Below are positions 1 through 12,600 of a stretch of DNA of 64,000 bases, one piece after another. The stretch is from the NCBI GenBank assembly GCA_037042915.1, contig CM073196.1, positions 1,612,001-1,676,000 of the forward strand. Reading direction: 5' to 3'. The DNA is from Auricularia sp. M13. Its lineage: Eukaryota; Basidiomycota; Agaricomycetes; Auriculariales; Auriculariaceae. The notes under the pieces are model-generated. The model saw only the letters and a list, made by a program, of their open reading frames with translations. It ran no database searches and was not told the origin of the DNA. Within the stretch, counting starts at the first letter, position 1. Each line of letters begins with the position of its first letter. The translations under genes and the position numbers were made by a program.

Positions 1-1181
1 AATCGTTTATGCTCTCTGCAACTGGGGAGAAGATGGTCCCTGGAATTGGGCACCTGTGCGTATCTTCTGTGAACGCCACAGAGGTACAGTCTTTCTCACA
101 CCATTGACAGACGATTGCAGAGTCGTGGCGCATCTCTGGGGACGTTTGGGATGTGCGCATACATCGTGGCTCTTTTGTTCCGCATCTCCATGCTGATTGC
201 GCCATTCGCAGAACTTTGACACTGTCGACGATTATTGCCCTTGCGAAACCATGATTGACTGCAAACTGCCCGGCTTCCGTACGATCAACTATGATTACTT
301 GATCAAAGCTCACCTCAGCTCTCAGATTGTGCGGTCGACAAGATCATCGAATTCTCCGCCGCACTCGGCCAGAAAGCTGGGCCAGGGCACTGGAACGACA
401 TGGATATGCTTGAGGTGAGCATTTGACTCCTCATACTCTTAGGGTGGCTAACGACCTTTTGAAGGTCGGGAATGGTGGTCAGAGCTATGATGAATACGGC
501 ACGCTTCACCCTTTCTCCCCAATCTGTCTCCCATTAACTCAAGGTACAGTCACGCATTTCTCGATGTGGGCGCTGGAAAAGAGCCCGCTGATTCTCGGAC
601 ACGATCTCACAAAAATGGTGGGATTTTTTATTTCAGCCTGTTTACCACCGTCAATGACACGCACCTACTAGACGAACGAGACCTACGAAATTATCACCAA
701 CAAGGCCATTATCGATATCAACCAGGACCAGCAAGGCTCTCCAGCGCATCGCAAATGGAAACGTCCTGTTGATGGTGGTTCGGTGCAGCTGTGGACCGGA
801 TCGCTGGACGGCGGGTGAGCTGCCAACGACCCTCAGGTCCACACCTTCCTCGCTCAGACAATGACATCAGGGATACAGTTGTAGCCCTTGTCAACCTCTC
901 GCCAGGGAACGTGACCGTGTCAGCCGATTTTGCCGACATATTTGATTCAGTGAGCCTCTATTCGATGACAGGGTATTTGCAATCTCACTCGCAGTGGCCT
1001 GGCTCAGCGCGACGCTAGCGCACAGTCCTTTGAGTTCTTCGACCTCTGGGAGCGTGCGGACGAAAGCGACGCGCAATCATGGGGTCGCTCCCTTGGCGTC
1101 GTCGACAAGTCCCTCAACAATATTTCGCTACGCAAGCATCAAACCAAGGTGTATCGAGCGAAACTTGTGACCCCAGAGTGA
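1..1181 (+). CDS. Alpha-galactosidase, GH27 (5' end cut by the window edge)
   Basis: This is the C-terminal part of a GH27 alpha-galactosidase, which releases terminal alpha-1,6-galactose from oligosaccharides and galactomannan; fungal members are mostly secreted. Translation from base 2 reads IVYALCNWGEDGPWNW. After short introns come ESWRISGDVWD (region of the acid/base Asp), a Cys-containing stretch ending in DCKLPGF, GHWNDMDMLEVGNGG (the family signature W-N-D-x-D-M-L), ALEKSPLILGHDL and IIDINQDQQGSP. It then runs through a beta-rich C-terminal domain to KTKVYRAKLVTPE and a TGA stop. At least seven exons are visible, with introns of about 50 bases. The signal peptide and the nucleophile Asp would lie left of the window. 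Family assignment is secure; substrate preference is not readable from this part. Confidence 0.9.
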
Positions 1182-1486
1182 GTGAAACATTATCTATGAC
1201 CAGACGCCCTCACTGAGCTCGATCTCACGTGCCGCGTCAGGATAGGCAGCGAACAGGTCGTGCTGAGGATGAACTCTGAGGTTAACTTCGTTGAGCCTGA
1301 AACTCGAACTAACTGAACGTGTGTGTACTTGTAGCCACGGACGCCTGTAACCATACCAAATGAGATTGCGTCTCTTGCAGAACAATGGGTCGATTAGGTG
1401 TTGAGTGATAGCATAACATGGATCGCAACTTTGTACAGTAGCCAATCTACATCAACCCTGTCTTCATCAATCCGGTATGTATCTCT

Positions 1487-2533
1487 TCATGGGGTTTTTG
1501 ATTGCTGTTTGTCTGCGATGGCCGCCCAGGCTTCCTCGGCGGCCTCGCGGTCCTCGTCCTGATCCACATTCTCTGTGACCGTGACCGTCTTTCCGGCCGC
1601 TGGTCTCGCCTCCTCAGAAGTGATACCATGTACAGGTTGTCGCGGACCGTTGTACCCGTCTATGGGCTGACCTGTCTTAGTAGCTTCCACGCGGGAGAAG
1701 AATTCAGGCGCGAGAAAGCCTTGCTCGTTGCCTGGAGTCAGGACGACACCATTTTCCGATAGATAGAACTTGTAGCCGGCACGCAAGGCTTTCGCGAGGT
1801 CGACGAAGATGAGAACTGATGAGGACTTGCGCGCCCCGCTGATCACGCCTTGGTCGTTCGGCATTCTTTGCGCGAAGTGGATATGCTGTCGGTTCATTCT
1901 GGAAAGACCTTGGGTGGCTGCGACGCACGTGAGGATGAAGCCATTACAACCAGTCCTTCGGATCCTTACAGATGCTTTTCCATGCGTGCTGAGTCGTGCC
2001 GTGGACCACCATGGGGACGCGTCTTGGGTCTGAAATTTCTTCCATTTCGACCTTCACAGTCTGCGAGGCAGCGTCAAACCTCTGCTTCGCGTTTGGAAGT
2101 GCATAGGAAGAACGCACAGTCATACTGTGCCCCTGGTTTGCGCGAATAAACCACGAGCCATCCTCTTGAAGCAGGTTGTATCGCCGCTTCTCGTCCGCGT
2201 CCACAACAGCCTTTATACTCTCAAATGTCTGCCCTCGAAACTTCGGCAATGACAACTAGACATGATAGATAAGTACATCGAAAGGAAACGCGACGCAGCA
2301 CGCACGAGATCTTGAACCTTGGCGTAACCGTCCGGCCGCATCTTGAGGCCGAACTTGTCTGCGTTGTGGCGGAGCACGCTCGACATCGACTTGGAGAGCA
2401 CTACTCGTGGGTCATCGTCCCTTCTTCTACTGTGCTTGTCTGCTGGCTTGCCACCCCCACGCCCTCGGCTTCCCTGGCCGCGTTTTGACTGCCCGTGCTG
2501 CCCATGACGATCGTCCGGTGTATGACTTTCCAT
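1487..2533 (-). CDS. TPT1: tRNA 2'-phosphotransferase
   Basis: Tpt1/KptA removes the 2'-phosphate left at the splice junction of ligated tRNA, transferring it to NAD+. Three exons join in frame: 2533-2306, 2255-1970 and 1917-1487, with a GTAAGG donor at the second intron, giving 314 residues. The conserved Arg-His-Arg-Arg set is visible: R55 and H56 in SVLRHNA, R114 in FIRANQGHS, and R201 in GVISGARK; HGT at 161-163 and NGVVLTPG are also typical. An Arg/Gly-rich N-terminal tail of about 40 residues precedes the core and resembles a low-complexity RNA-binding tail. The start chosen is the Met at 2533, because more upstream in-frame sequence has no family similarity. The last 40 residues are a charged extension. 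Confidence 0.93.
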
Positions 2534-3720
2534 TTCGTCCACGTATCTCCAATAATATCGAGCGAATGGTGCTGCGTGTGAGCGTGCACGTGTGGAGTAT
2601 GCCTGAGCAGGTAGTGTTCTGGAAAGGCCACGAGTGGTGATGGGCAACGCCCGCCAAACAGTTATCCGTGATCGGCATTCTCCGTATGGGAGACCCTGTC
2701 AGATTGTTGGGTGGACATTTTTTCTCAAGGTATCATCAATCTATGTAGCTATAAAGCATCCGAAAATAGTTTCAAGAAAGTCTACTAAACAGAATTTTGA
2801 TTCGTCTAGTGGGTCCGAGTGTTCTGCCGACTTCCCGGCACACTGATTTGTATCCAGACGTGCGGGAATCGACCGCCTCAAGACTCCGTTTAGAGGAAGT
2901 ACTTGTATATCATTATCAAACATTTTGAGAAAAGGGTAGAATATTCTGTTAAAGAACTAGACCGATTCGTGAAATTCGCGCTTTGCCTCCATTTGCGCCC
3001 GAGCTGTGCTTACATAATCCATCCCGCTGCTAGCCACGGTCTGCCTTTGGTTCTTCAGCGCACGGATCTATCACAGGATGGCTGAATGTGCTCCAGAATA
3101 GCATATATAGCATATATATCGCAACTATACAGTGTTTAATTATATACTCTTATCCTGAAATCAAATCTGAGTTGCTGGGGCATGAGTGCTGGTGGCATAC
3201 TGCTGTCCGTCTATTGACATTCGAGAACTAGTGTTAAGCATGCTAATAGACAGTATAGGCGATTTGTTTGAGTGGAAAGAAGTTAACACTCGAAGCCGGC
3301 GAAAGAGGCTATAACTAGATGCACCATCCTCTGTTCCCACTATGCACAAGCAATGCTTGAGGTTTGGCTACGGCATTAATTTGAGACGCTCTTCACAACT
3401 AGAATCTACAATTAAAAGCCTGTCTCATGGCTCCTATACCCCCAGGGATGCCCTCAGGGGATAACTTGGGATGACACCGAAGCCGACATACCATGTAAGA
3501 TCCTGACCTCAAACCTTTATCTCAGTGCATTATTGGTCATTATACGCTACTAAATTAATTAATAGGTGCTCAGCGGGGGTTCATAGAGTCATTTAGCCGT
3601 AGAGCAAGCCGATGACCTTGCCGGAGGTTGGTGCATTGATATTTACAAGCCACAGACAGCATAAAGAAGTCTATAACTTCGCAAACACAATGAGAGACAT
3701 GCTCTCTACTGTATAAAATA

Positions 3721-4002
3721 GTTCAACTAGCTGTAGAAAATTTATGGCGGCTCAGACGAGCGTTGCGACGCAGGTGCGTGCAAAATCGGCTATCGCCGGG
3801 CAGAACGGCCTGGCTGGCGTTGCCCATCACCATTTACAGGATCGCAGCGGGTTGGGCAGAGCAATGAGAGGAACGTTCAACTAGCTGTAGAAAACTGGCC
3901 TGGACGCAGGTGCGTGCAAAATCGGCTATCGCCGGGCAGAACGGCCTGGCTGGCGTTGCCCATCACCATTTACAGGTACATCAGAGCAGCGGGTTGGAGC
4001 AG
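3721..4002 (+). repeat. Two-copy tandem duplication, about 130-150 bp per unit
   Basis: Unit A (3721-3862) and unit B (3875-4002) both begin GTTCAACTAGCTGTAGAAAA, differ by an 18-base length change, then share an apparently identical core of about 74 bases (3767-3840 and 3903-3976) ending in CCATCACCATTTACAGG. After the core both continue with AGCAGCGGGTTGG-like sequence. The near-perfect core suggests a recent event. A shorter inverted match (about 20 bases, one mismatch) lies at 2636-2663. Confidence 0.85.
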
Positions 4003-4601
4003 GGATCTCTGCCTCAGAAGTTTCCGTTGGGTGACCCCCAATTCTCAGAGCACTCCAAGTGTGCAGATTTCCTCTGGAAGTTATTGCATTGGAGTGATCC
4101 CGCTCAAGCATTCCGCTGGCTGGATTGATGGGCCTTCGTATTTGAGGGCAGCATTCATAGATTGCACACTCAGGTGGACAGCAGGCTTTCCGAACCGGAT
4201 GGCGCCGGTTGAAATGAAAAGCTTATCTCCGTTCAAATGGTGATCAATCCACTCAAGCTATTGACGAAAATTGTATCAGGATCGCCTTATTGTGGGCCAT
4301 TGCAACATAGGCCATTTTGATAAAATCCAGATCTAAAATTGTCATTTTTCGCCCAGAGACACATGTTGCAACATGGACAAACTCAGATTGATGGAAGTGT
4401 CCAATGATGAAGGACTTTTGGGTTGCAAACAAGTCTCGAATATCGCAAAAAACGCCTGGAAAATCATGTATCAGTCTGTACAATTCCCAAGCCAAAAGCC
4501 TTTGTTCAATCAGATTGGAGAGTATTCACAATGAATTCGTGCTTACAGTGACTGCCACCGGCGTTCCGGCAAGAGACCAAACTCAGTACCGTCGCTCGCT
4601 T

Positions 4602-4980
4602 AGCAATGTACTGTCACATTTCCTCATACCCATCCCATAATGATTCCCAGCCCTTTATGTCTGCTTTGTGGTTCGCGCGTGCTGGATCTGAATTCTGAAT
4701 CGGACTCGTGGATACTGCACATGTGCAATTCCGACGCTAAAGGAACATGGCAATTTGTTTGATATTGGCTGTATTACGAGCCACTCACACTCTCCAGTCA
4801 CTACAACTGGGTGAACCCGGGATGGACTCTCGACTTGTATGTATTACATAAGCTCATTGTTATTAACAAGCTACATCCAACCTCATTGCAACATGGACCT
4901 CGATTGGAAAGCGCAAGAGGACGTCGGAGCAATGTACTGGTATAATGCCATAATGATTCCCAGCTTTATGTCTGGCCTGT
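4602..4980 (+). repeat. Imperfect direct duplication
   Basis: AGCAATGTACTG followed by ATAATGATTCCCAGC and TTTATGTCTG occurs at 4602-4675 and again at 4929-4977. TTGCAACATGGAC is likewise found at 4371 and 4885. The copies differ by small insertions, so the event looks older than the one at 3721-4002. Confidence 0.6.
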
Positions 4981-5102
4981 CGGCGGAGAGTGAAGCGCTT
5001 TACGAGCCAGCTGACAAAGCCTTACATGGTGTCACTATTCATGTGTCAGCAGCTAACCTCTGGCCGAAGTGCAGTTGGGCTTAGGTAATCCCTCGCTGAA
5101 AC

Positions 5103-5109
5103 TATAAAT
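5103..5109 (+). promoter_or_regulatory. TATA-like box upstream of the aldo-keto reductase
   Basis: TATAAAT lies 64 bases before the ATG at 5173, in the expected place for a fungal core promoter. Position and sequence are the only evidence. Confidence 0.4.
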
Positions 5110-5172
5110 GACGACCGCTGGCGGATCCATTTGTGCTATCTTATTCTCAATCGCCTGCCACATCCCGCTACC

Positions 5173-6678
5173 ATGGTCAAGACAACTCATCTCGGTGGCA
5201 CCGCTAGCAACATCATCGTGCCCAAGATCGGCCATGGACTCATGCTCATGACCTGGAAGCCCATTCCTGTGCCCGATGAGCAGTGCTTTGAGGCCATGAA
5301 GGCCACGATCAATGCTCTCCCTCCCGGCGCCAAGGCACTTTTCGTCAGCGGTGAGCTATTAAATCTATGGGCATAGATGTCGGGACACTGAGTGCCAAAC
5401 TTCAGGCGAATTCTATGGGATGCCACCGAACGGAACGGCCAACCTTGACTTGCTGAACCGCTATTTCCAACGCTACCCTGAGGACCTGGACAAGGTTCTT
5501 GTTCTAAGAGGTTTTCATGCGATCTAACCTCATAATAAGGTCTTTGTGAGCGTCAAGGGCGGCATTTCGCCCCAGCTCGCTCCGGATTCGTCGTACGTAC
5601 CTCGGCCGCCTCGGTATGAACATATATGAATTCTCACGCTCTATCTCCCGCTCACAGGAAGAAAACCTGCGCCGTAGCGTTGATAACATTATTTCCCACC
5701 TCGGAAAGAAGAAACTGGACCTGTGAGTGGTTGTACGGATTGACAGGTGTCCGACTGACGCCGCGTACGTATAGCTTCGAGCCTGCTCGTGTCGACAAGA
5801 ACCATCCCATCGAGGAGACCGTCGGCATTCTGGCTAAACTCGTCAAGGAGGGTAAATTCGAGCACATTGGCCTCTCGGAAATCTCTGCTGCTACACTCAA
5901 GCGCGCACATGCGGTCAGTCCTCACTTTCACCGTTCGTTGCGGACGGTGTCTAAACGTAATGAGCAGGTTCACCCAATCGCTCTCGTCGAAATCGAAGTT
6001 TCTCCGTGGACATATGAAGATAACACAAAGCAGGGTGGGCAGATTGATTCATTGTAATTGAACTTCATCCTCATCATTGCATCTGACTGCTCTGATAGTC
6101 ATCGCGCTTGCAAAGGAGCTCGGGGTTGCTATTGCGGCCTACTCGTAAGTCATTTCGTTACCTGAAGTAGTGTGCTAATGAACTACGCAGTCCTCTGGGA
6201 CGTGGCTTTCTCACCGGGGCCATCAAGTCGCCTGCAGACCTCGAGGAAGGAGACTTGCGTCGCCGTTTCTCCCGATTTGAGGAGGAGGTAAGATTCATCT
6301 TTTACGAGATGAGCTTTGAGCTCACTGCTGCATCAAGAACATGAAGCACAACGCCGCGATCGTGGACGCCTTGTCGGCCATTGCCAAGAAGAAGAACATC
6401 ACTACTGCGCAACTGTCGCTCGCCTGGGTCTCCTCGCGCGGAGACCACGTTATCCCCATTCCAGGTTCCTCGTGAGTGTTACGCAGGTCGATGCCGTGGC
6501 AAATGCTAAACAGTCTGAATCCTGCAGACACGCGAAGCGCGCGCTCGAGAACTTGGCGGCAGGCGATGTCATTCTCACCCCTCAAGAGCTGGAGGAGCTC
6601 GACAAGATTGTGGCGTCCACCCCCATTAAGGGAGCCCGCTACGCTGGCAACCCCGAGCGTGAGCACCTCGATGGATGA
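5173..6678 (+). CDS. Aldo-keto reductase, pyridoxal reductase (PLR1) type
   Basis: An NADPH-dependent aldo-keto reductase closest in pattern to pyridoxal reductase (pyridoxine 4-dehydrogenase), which interconverts pyridoxal and pyridoxine in vitamin B6 salvage. About six exons with introns of 50-60 bases translate from [20 protein letters not shown]. Visible marks are [26 protein letters not shown] (the catalytic Tyr follows GEF), KVFVSVKGG (catalytic Lys), [43 protein letters not shown] and VIPIPGSS near the nucleotide-binding end. The C-terminus is [18 protein letters not shown] at the site where other reductases have a His-containing motif is usual for the PLR1 group. Related reductases of other substrates cannot be excluded. 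Confidence 0.88.
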
Positions 6679-6900
6679 TGATCTGCGATTCCTGTATTAT
6701 GCATATTGCTCGATTGAGCCAATCACAAGTGGTTGATAACGATTATCGGGGATCGACATCTAGGCCGATAATCATCGGCCGAGTAAATTCTCAAGCAGCC
6801 AGGCCTCTCGTGAGTCACGCTCAGACCGCAAGTGTACTGCTGGCAGCTTGTCTGCGACTGTCGCCCGTTCCATTGCCTGCCGCCCGCTTCAGCTTACAAC

Positions 6901-9177
6901 ATGTGCGGCATTCTAGCCATCCATGGCCTGCAGCAGCCCAAGGCGTTCCGTGCTCGCGCACTTGCGCTCTCGAAGACGCTGCGGCATCGTGGGCCAGATT
7001 GGTCTGGTATCTTCATTGGAAAGCAGACAGTCATGTGCCATGAACGTCTTGCTATCGTGGGTGTTGGTGCGTCGCACACCATCTCCCCGCGTTGGCTGAC
7101 ATCGAGACAGACTCTGGGGCCCAACCGCTGACCAGCGAAGACGGACAAACCATCCTGGCCGTCAACGGAGAAATTTACAACCACCTCCTTCTGCGCAAGC
7201 AGGTTTCTCCCAATGCAAAGTTCAAGACGCATTCGGACTGCGAGGTTATCTTGCATTTGGTGCGCACTTTCGCTTCGGGATCCGCTCATGCTCATGCTCA
7301 TGCTCGCGTTAGTACAGAGAATACGGGACCGACCTGGTGAACATGCTGGATGGCATGTTCTCTTTCGTTCTTCTCGACGAGAGCGTCGAGCCATCCAGAA
7401 TTATCGCTGCACGCGATCCCATCGGTATCACCACGCTCTACCAAGGCTGGAAGTCGTCCGAGCCCGAGCGCGTCTACTTTGCGTCAGAGCTCAAAGCTCT
7501 CGCAGAAGAGTGCGACAAAATCATCTCCTTCCCGCCTGGCCACGTCTACGATAGCAAGACTGGAAAGACCGAGCGCTACTTCAAGCCAACGTGGTGGGAT
7601 ACCGACGCCGAAGGCGGCAAGCCACGGCCAACGAATGCCGCGGACCTTTCACTTCTCCGCGAAACACTGGAGGCGGCCGTGCGCAAACGGCTCATGAGCG
7701 AAGTCCCCTATGGCGTTCTGTTGAGTGGCGGATTGGACAGTAGCTTGATTGCTGCTATCGCTGCACGGGAGACCGACAAGGCTGCCAACCAGCAGTTGGA
7801 GGCACGGCGACGACTGGCGAACGAGACAGGATTGATGACACCTCCCGGAGTCCTTATCGACGGTATGTGCATTAACATATGGGAGTTAGTGGCAGACTTA
7901 CATTCTCCCAGCACCGACGCCTTCCTGGCCGCAGTTACACTCATTTTCAGTCGGCCTGGAAAACTCGCCCGACCTGATAGCCGCGCGGAAGGCGGCTGCG
8001 TACTTGGGGACGGTACATCATGAGTACACCTTCACCGTACAAGAAGGGCTCGACGCCATCTCGGATGTCATCTATCACCTCGAGACATACGACGTGACAA
8101 CCGTGCGCGCCAGCACGCCAATGTATTTGCTGAGCCGCAAGATCAAGGCAATGGGCGTGAAAATGGTCCTCAGTGGAGAAGGCAGCGATGAGATCTTTGG
8201 AGGTTTGGCGAGGCGTCAAGCTTTGTGGACCGTCTCGCTTATTCTGTGTTACAGGGTACCTCTACTTCCACGCGGCCCCCGATGCTACAGCTTTCCACCA
8301 TGAATGCGTGAAGCGAGTCAAGAATCTACATACGTCGGACTGTTTGCGTGCTAACAAGTACGCACCCACCTGAACCTAGGACATATGCTCACGAACGGTG
8401 CTGTTTGCTAGGTCTACGATGGCGTGGGGTCTTGAAGCGCGTGTCCCTTTCTTGGATAAGGCGTTCCTTGAGGTCGCACTCAACATCGACGCCAAGGAAA
8501 AGATGTTTGGCAAAGGTGCTGAGCAGGAATACGACCAGGACGGGAAGCCAATAATCGAGAAGGTTGTGACCAACACGTAAACCTTCCATGCAAATAACTA
8601 ACTGTCCGACTTTAGTACATCCTCCGGAAAGCTTTGACTGCGCCCCAGATGGCAAGGTACAGTGAATTTGAAGGTCCCGGAGCAGCTGGTAACTCATCGA
8701 ACCCAAGCCGTACCTCCCCAAGTCCATATTGTGGCGGCAGAAGGAACAGTTCTCCGATGGTGTTGGATACTCGTGGATCGATGGGTACGTCGCGCCTGAG
8801 GCTGTCATCATGTTGCTGACCGAAAGCCAGGATGAAGGACTTCACAGCGACCGCAGTTTCCGACGAAGACTTTGCGAAGCGGGCAGAGCGTTGGAAGGTC
8901 GACACGCCCGACACGAAAGAGGCCTACTACATCCGCGAGGTGTTTGAGGGTGCGTCTTGAAATACAGCATCTCATCCCGTCTCAAATCAATATGTAGGAC
9001 ACTTCCCGACGGAAGCAGCGGCGAGTACGGCTGTCAGGTAGGTTGCAATTAGAACTCTCCGTCCATGTATGCTCACTCTTCACCAGGTGGATTCCGCGTA
9101 AAGACTGGGGATGCGACAGCGACCCGAGCGGTCGAAGCGTCAAAATTCACAACGCAGCGTACACAGGGGAAGCATGA
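6901..9177 (+). CDS. ASN1: Asparagine synthetase (glutamine-hydrolysing)
   Basis: Makes asparagine from aspartate, ATP and glutamine in the cytosol. The protein starts MCGILAIHG, so the N-terminal Cys needed by the class II glutamine amidotransferase domain is present, followed by [26 protein letters not shown] and AVNGEIYNH. The synthetase half holds the ATP pyrophosphatase loop LLSGGLDSS near 7,730 and [15 protein letters not shown] near 8,180, where an intron interrupts the Gly-Gly-Tyr. The C-terminal part reads [15 protein letters not shown] and [16 protein letters not shown], ending [11 protein letters not shown]. About eight exons are spliced with 50-65-base introns. Order, length (about 600 residues) and all core motifs match the eukaryotic enzyme, and nothing essential appears missing. 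Confidence 0.95.
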
Positions 9178-9693
9178 ATGGGTCATCGTTACATTTGTCG
9201 TTAGGGGAAGATCTACAGAGAGGGATAGACGGAAGACGAGCAGCAAAATAAGTGGTAGAGAGAGAGAAAGGGCTGCGAGAGATTCCACCTGCCAAACATT
9301 GAAAACGCGACACAATAAAGGAGACGACGGGACAGCAGTGAAGTAGTGGCGTGCGGCAAGAGGAGAGGAGAGACTAGGGAACAATGAGTGCGGCAGGGTA
9401 GAGTTCAGAAGAGGCGGAGCGGAGACTGAGGCTAGCGAGCGGTGGATGGGAGCGTGGTATCTGATGGCGGCGGGAAAAACTCGTGCATGGTGGGAGAAGA
9501 ATAGAGCTTGGATGGATTGAAAGGGCGGGGTGGATGAGATGGAAATGCATGCATGGTCCATAGAGCGGACGACGACAGCAACTCCGGCCCAGAAAAAGTC
9601 TACGTAGCGGGCCGCATAGCAAGAAAGAACATGGGGGCGAGACACGCATATATACACACAACAGGTTAGAATGGATAGGAGAAGACCGGATGC
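9178..9693. other. Convergent intergenic stretch
   Basis: Separates the 3' ends of asparagine synthetase and the RhoGEF gene. It holds purine-rich runs (9220-9290 and 9355-9440) that keep open an antisense frame of 194 codons, but that frame is low in complexity and has no family resemblance. No gene is supported. Confidence 0.6.
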
Positions 9694-12600
9694 TCATGTT
9701 CCTTTGAGTGTCGGGTCTTGGGCAACGAGCTGCCTGTACAGGCCGATGCCGGAGTCTTCAGATGCGGCAGAGGAAGCCTTGCTGACTAACCTAGGCGGTT
9801 GGGCGCCGCTTGTCGACGGTGTTCGGGCGCGCTTAGCAGGAGATGAAGTCGTGGCAGCTTGAGTAGGAGTAGTAGTAACGCGCGTACTGCCATTCCACGC
9901 CGGCCGTCCAATGGGTGTCCTTGTAGACCGCATTGTGGTACGTTCGTCCCCGTCGTCGGAAGACGGCGCAGGAGTCCGCCGCGACGACTGAGTCGTAGTC
10001 CCGGTTGCTTGCTGCCTGCGGCTGGCCGGCCGGTTGGTGCTGCCCGACGCTGCCGAGTCGGGGGAATGGACGAGGCGGGTCCCAAACTTGGCGTTAGCAG
10101 ACGACTCGCGGCTTGTATACGATGATGGTATTTGAGCCCGCCGACCCACGCCGGTCGTGGCGTTCGCCCCGCCGCGTCCAGTCCGCTGCGGAACTTTCGG
10201 GCGCGGGGTGGTGAGCGTGACGCGGTCGGCGCCCCAGTACGAGAAGCTCATCTTGCTCTTGCGGTCGGATTCGTCGGATTCAGCGCCCTCATCCTCGTCC
10301 TCCTCTGGAACAGGCAAGGTGAGACCTTCCGGTGGGCTGGCTGCGTTGGACAAAGCACGAGTCCGGGTGATCTCCTCCATGTGGATGATGCCTTCGCGCG
10401 GCTTTGCGACCTCGCCGATGTCCCAGGTCTCAATCTCAAGAAGCAAGGGTTAGTAGTTTACCGCATGCAATTAACCTGACCATACCTTGATGAACTTGTA
10501 CATATTGCGCGGTTTGCCTTGAGATGCTCTGCGCCCATTGCTCGAAAACTTCGCCTTGGCCTGCAACTCAGGCATCGAGTTGGTCCGCGATGAAGTCGAG
10601 GAGGTGGCCGAAGCAATCGGGAGGCTCGTCGTGCCTGTGCGTTGACACCGCAAGATGACATCGTTGAAGACCACGAGCCAGAGATCTTTCTTCCCACCGA
10701 TCCCCGACGATCCTCCGCTTCCACCTGAAAGCACATCGCTTAACCGCTTGAAGGACGTCTTGGGCTTGACGCCCGGTCGGTGGCCGGTGGCGGCGAGGAC
10801 TTCGAGGTGGTGGGCGGGTTCTCTTGGATCGTGTCCGGCAAGACTGGCCGCTCCTCCACGAGCAGCCGGGACGGTTTTGGCAAAACGAGCATCTACGTCA
10901 AGCATCAGCTTCCATGTTGGGGAAGGAACAAACTCGATGCGCACCTTGACTTTCTCCAGGCCCTCAATGCGGGCAAACACGTCTCGTGTCCGATCGCGCT
11001 CCTCCTTCTGGATCTTCTCGTCCTCTATCGAGCGGACGATGGTCTCCACCTCCGACACCATAAGCAGCGTGCTCTCATACTCGAAAGTCGACGGATCCGT
11101 GTGGAAGAGCAAGTTCTGGAACAGCAGCGGATATTTCAGCAGCCGCTGGAAGGGCTTTGATAGGGATATGGCCATCCCGGTCTCGCTGCGCGCGGCGGCC
11201 TCGTCTTCCAGACTCTGAAAGACATGAAATGGCACCACGTCAATCACACACGACCCATGCAATGCAGGATGAATTTACGCACCTGTAAGAACCTGCAGAA
11301 CTTAGCCCAATCAGCGGCATCTTGTTTCTTGGGCCGCTTCATAACGGCGTTCGACAGCGCGTCGTCCACCTGCTCCAGCGCGCGCTCCAAATGTAATACA
11401 TACGTCGCATACTCGTGCAGAATATGAGACTAGTGAAAAGGAAGGATGTTTAGTGGGTGTAATAGCGGAGGGGAGCACGTGGACGCACATTTGACACGAA
11501 CACGTCCGCCAGGGAGCGCACAAGCGGGTACTGCTCGTCGTACCGTTTCCGGAGGCCCTCGGACAGAATGTGATGTCCCGGAATGATACCGGTCTCGAGG
11601 ACCTCAAGACACCGACGGAGGTCTTCGGGCAGCAGATGCGGCGCGATGGAGCCGTTGGTGTCGACGGCCTGTGAGACGGATTTCTTCTGCAGCTTGCGCA
11701 GTACGCGCGACGCGGGCGAGCCGGTAGCCGCCTGGCGCTGGGGGTCGCTCATCAGCCGCTGATTCAACGTTTGTCTTCCGAGGCTCGCCGTGCTGGCTGC
11801 CAGCGCAGCATTGTTGCGCGGCGGCGGCGGGAGCGAGTGGTGTGAGCGCGCTGCGCTGGGGAACGGCACGGAAAGCTTCTTGCGCCCCTGCGTTGCCTGG
11901 CGGGCGGCGGTGCCGTATGGGGAGCGGGGGTGATTATGCTTCGCGGCTTCCATGCTGCGCGCGCGTGCAGCCTCCACCGCCTCGTCCTCCTCCGTGTCTA
12001 GCGACTCGCCATCGGCAGGGGGGATGACAGGCGTTTCAGTGCGGAGGGGATGGCGCGGCGGCGTCGACGGGGGCTCTGCGGACGCGCCACTGGGGGCGCG
12101 CGACGAGATGAAGCGGGAGGCGATGGGCAGATGCTCGACCGATTCCACCGGCGTTGCCTCGCGTCGGTAGAAGTCGTCGGGGTCTGGCGACGGGCCCAGG
12201 GTGGGCGACGCGGCGCTGTAGGGATGCAAGAGCGGCTCTATGAAGATCTCCTTGAGTTTGACGAGTTCCTGCACGTAGCTGGACGGGAGTGAGCGCGATC
12301 TCGAGAAGGAAAATGGTTGTTGTGTAATATGCATACCGTTCCTCGGAGGCGACAATTTCCCAGAGAACCTCCTGGCGGGTGCGCTCGCGCTGGCCGATGT
12401 TGGAGACGAGGTCGCCCTCTGCGCCCTCGGACCAGGACTGGGTCATGAGAATGGCAGTTCTGGATGACGTCTGGCTGAAGGGACTGCCGGAGCGGAGTGA
12501 GGCGGCCTCGTTGTGGAAAGTGCGAGTGGAGTGGATAGGCGATGAGGTTGCAGGCCGCAACGAGGCCGGCTGGCCACGCGCGCTTGTCGCCAGAGACACC

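Larger units (their letters stand above)
2534..5172. other. 2.6-kb gap without a supported gene
   Basis: No reading frame here shows a recognisable family or consistent exon structure. The stretch is more AT-rich than its neighbours, has a short AT run near 3,100-3,125, and contains a recent 74-bp direct duplication (3721-4002) and an older imperfect duplication (4602-4665 against 4929-4980). The start regions of TPT1 (leftward) and of the aldo-keto reductase (rightward) lie at its two ends. Confidence 0.6.

Noticed and set aside
3100-3125. AT-rich run as an origin or promoter
   Set aside because: Too short and with no gene or consensus beside it.
9073-9657. 194-codon frame on the minus strand after asparagine synthetase
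   Set aside because: It is the complement of purine-rich low-complexity DNA, overlaps the 3' end of the synthetase and has no family motif.
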